64,000 nucleotides of DNA from Helicovermis profundi (GTDB taxonomy: Bacteria; Bacillota; Clostridia; Peptostreptococcales; Acidaminobacteraceae): NCBI RefSeq assembly GCF_033097505.1, contig NZ_AP028654.1:202001-266000 (forward strand). Direction: 5' to 3'. Made by a program: the position numbers and the translations under genes. A model generated the notes under the pieces. That model did no database searches. It saw only the letters and a list, made by a program, of their open reading frames with translations, and had not been told where the DNA came from. How positions within the stretch are numbered: position 1 is the stretch's first letter; each line of letters opens with the position of its first letter. Of the stretch, positions 63,731 to 64,000 are shown piece after piece.

Positions 63731-64000
63731 ATGAATGAAAAAAATTGGTTCGTAGTCACTAATCAAGTTGTGGATAGAGAAGATCTTTCAATTTATGAAA
63801 AAATGTGTCTAGTTGTATTATCTAGATATGCAGGAAAAGAAGAATTCGAAGATTTACTTACAAGTGAGATAATAGCACTTAAAATGGGAACAACAATTAT
63901 CGAAGCGAAAAAAGCAATCTTTAAATTAGTAGAGAAAAAACTTATTAATTTTGAAGGAAAACACGGAGAAATATCAAAAGTTTCAATGGACAAGAGTACA
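63731..64000 (+). CDS. Helix-turn-helix protein, cut by window edge
   Basis: ATG 63731 follows AGGAGTCTATA and the frame stays open to the end (90 residues). The sequence WFVVTNQVVDREDLSIYEKMCLVVLSRYAG looks like the start of a replication-initiator-like winged helix (DnaD or RepA N-terminal type), with EIIALKMGTTIIEAKKAIFKL as the recognition part. The rest lies beyond the window, so the call is tentative. Confidence 0.55.
   Translation, partial: MNEKNWFVVTNQVVDREDLSIYEKMCLVVLSRYAGKEEFEDLLTSEIIALKMGTTIIEAKKAIFKLVEKKLINFEGKHGEISKVSMDKST

Overview
The window looks like a chromosome segment of a low-GC, anaerobic, fermentative Gram-positive bacterium of the Clostridia/Tissierellia type. The evidence is the AT-rich sequence, strong purine-rich ribosome binding sites with frequent TTG and GTG starts, a T-box leader on tyrS, DegV and reverse rubrerythrin, an arginine deiminase operon, and two genes with in-frame UGA codons that look like selenocysteine. 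TGA is also an ordinary stop here, so the genetic code is standard. I cannot name the genus.

Positions 1-14.4 kb are the distal part of an integron cassette array. Eleven well-formed attC-like recombination sites of about 125 bp, one short site and one remnant separate cassettes that are all read on the + strand. Cassettes carry a GNAT acetyltransferase, a group II intron followed by a DUF262-HNH nuclease, an Mrr-type nuclease, an unrecognised protein, three related non-coding cassettes built from exact 79-bp tandem units, a VOC protein, an alpha/beta hydrolase and a membrane protein. The far end is decaying: a broken aminoglycoside phosphotransferase, gene fragments and an attC remnant inside the 3' end of a nucleosidase gene. 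No integrase lies in the window; if one exists it should be to the left.

Positions 14.4-24 kb hold accessory genes: MazG-like and kinase fragments, an IS110-family element with a probable bridge-RNA region, a metallo-beta-lactamase fold protein, a GNAT enzyme, a SWIM zinc-finger protein paired with a pRiA4b ORF-3-like protein, and an M19 dipeptidase remnant. On the minus strand is hgcA-hgcB, the mercury-methylation gene pair. Its hgcA has an in-frame UGA after a cysteine near the N-terminus, followed by a SECIS-like hairpin with a GGU loop.

Positions 24.3-33.4 kb are a defence-like island in which nucleotide-cleaning enzymes (Nudix, two MazG-like, HIT) alternate with PLD-helicase proteins and a GIY-YIG/DUF2075 protein. 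Then come a lone microcompartment shell gene, a PadR-HAAS membrane operon, and an RNA/DNA methyltransferase gene whose 5' end contains a hexanucleotide repeat.

From 37.6 kb on the content is mostly core metabolism: a maltodextrin system (binding protein, two permeases, LacI regulator, cytoplasmic and lipoprotein amylases, CdaR-like regulator, MsmX-type ATPase, sensor kinase), a pseudouridine synthase, a CC/Se-motif selenoprotein, the arginine deiminase operon (arcA, argF/arcB, arcC, transporter), ung, reverse rubrerythrin, DegV, an HD-GYP protein, T-box-tyrS-MOSC, a NatAB-like exporter, and a truncated gene at the right edge.
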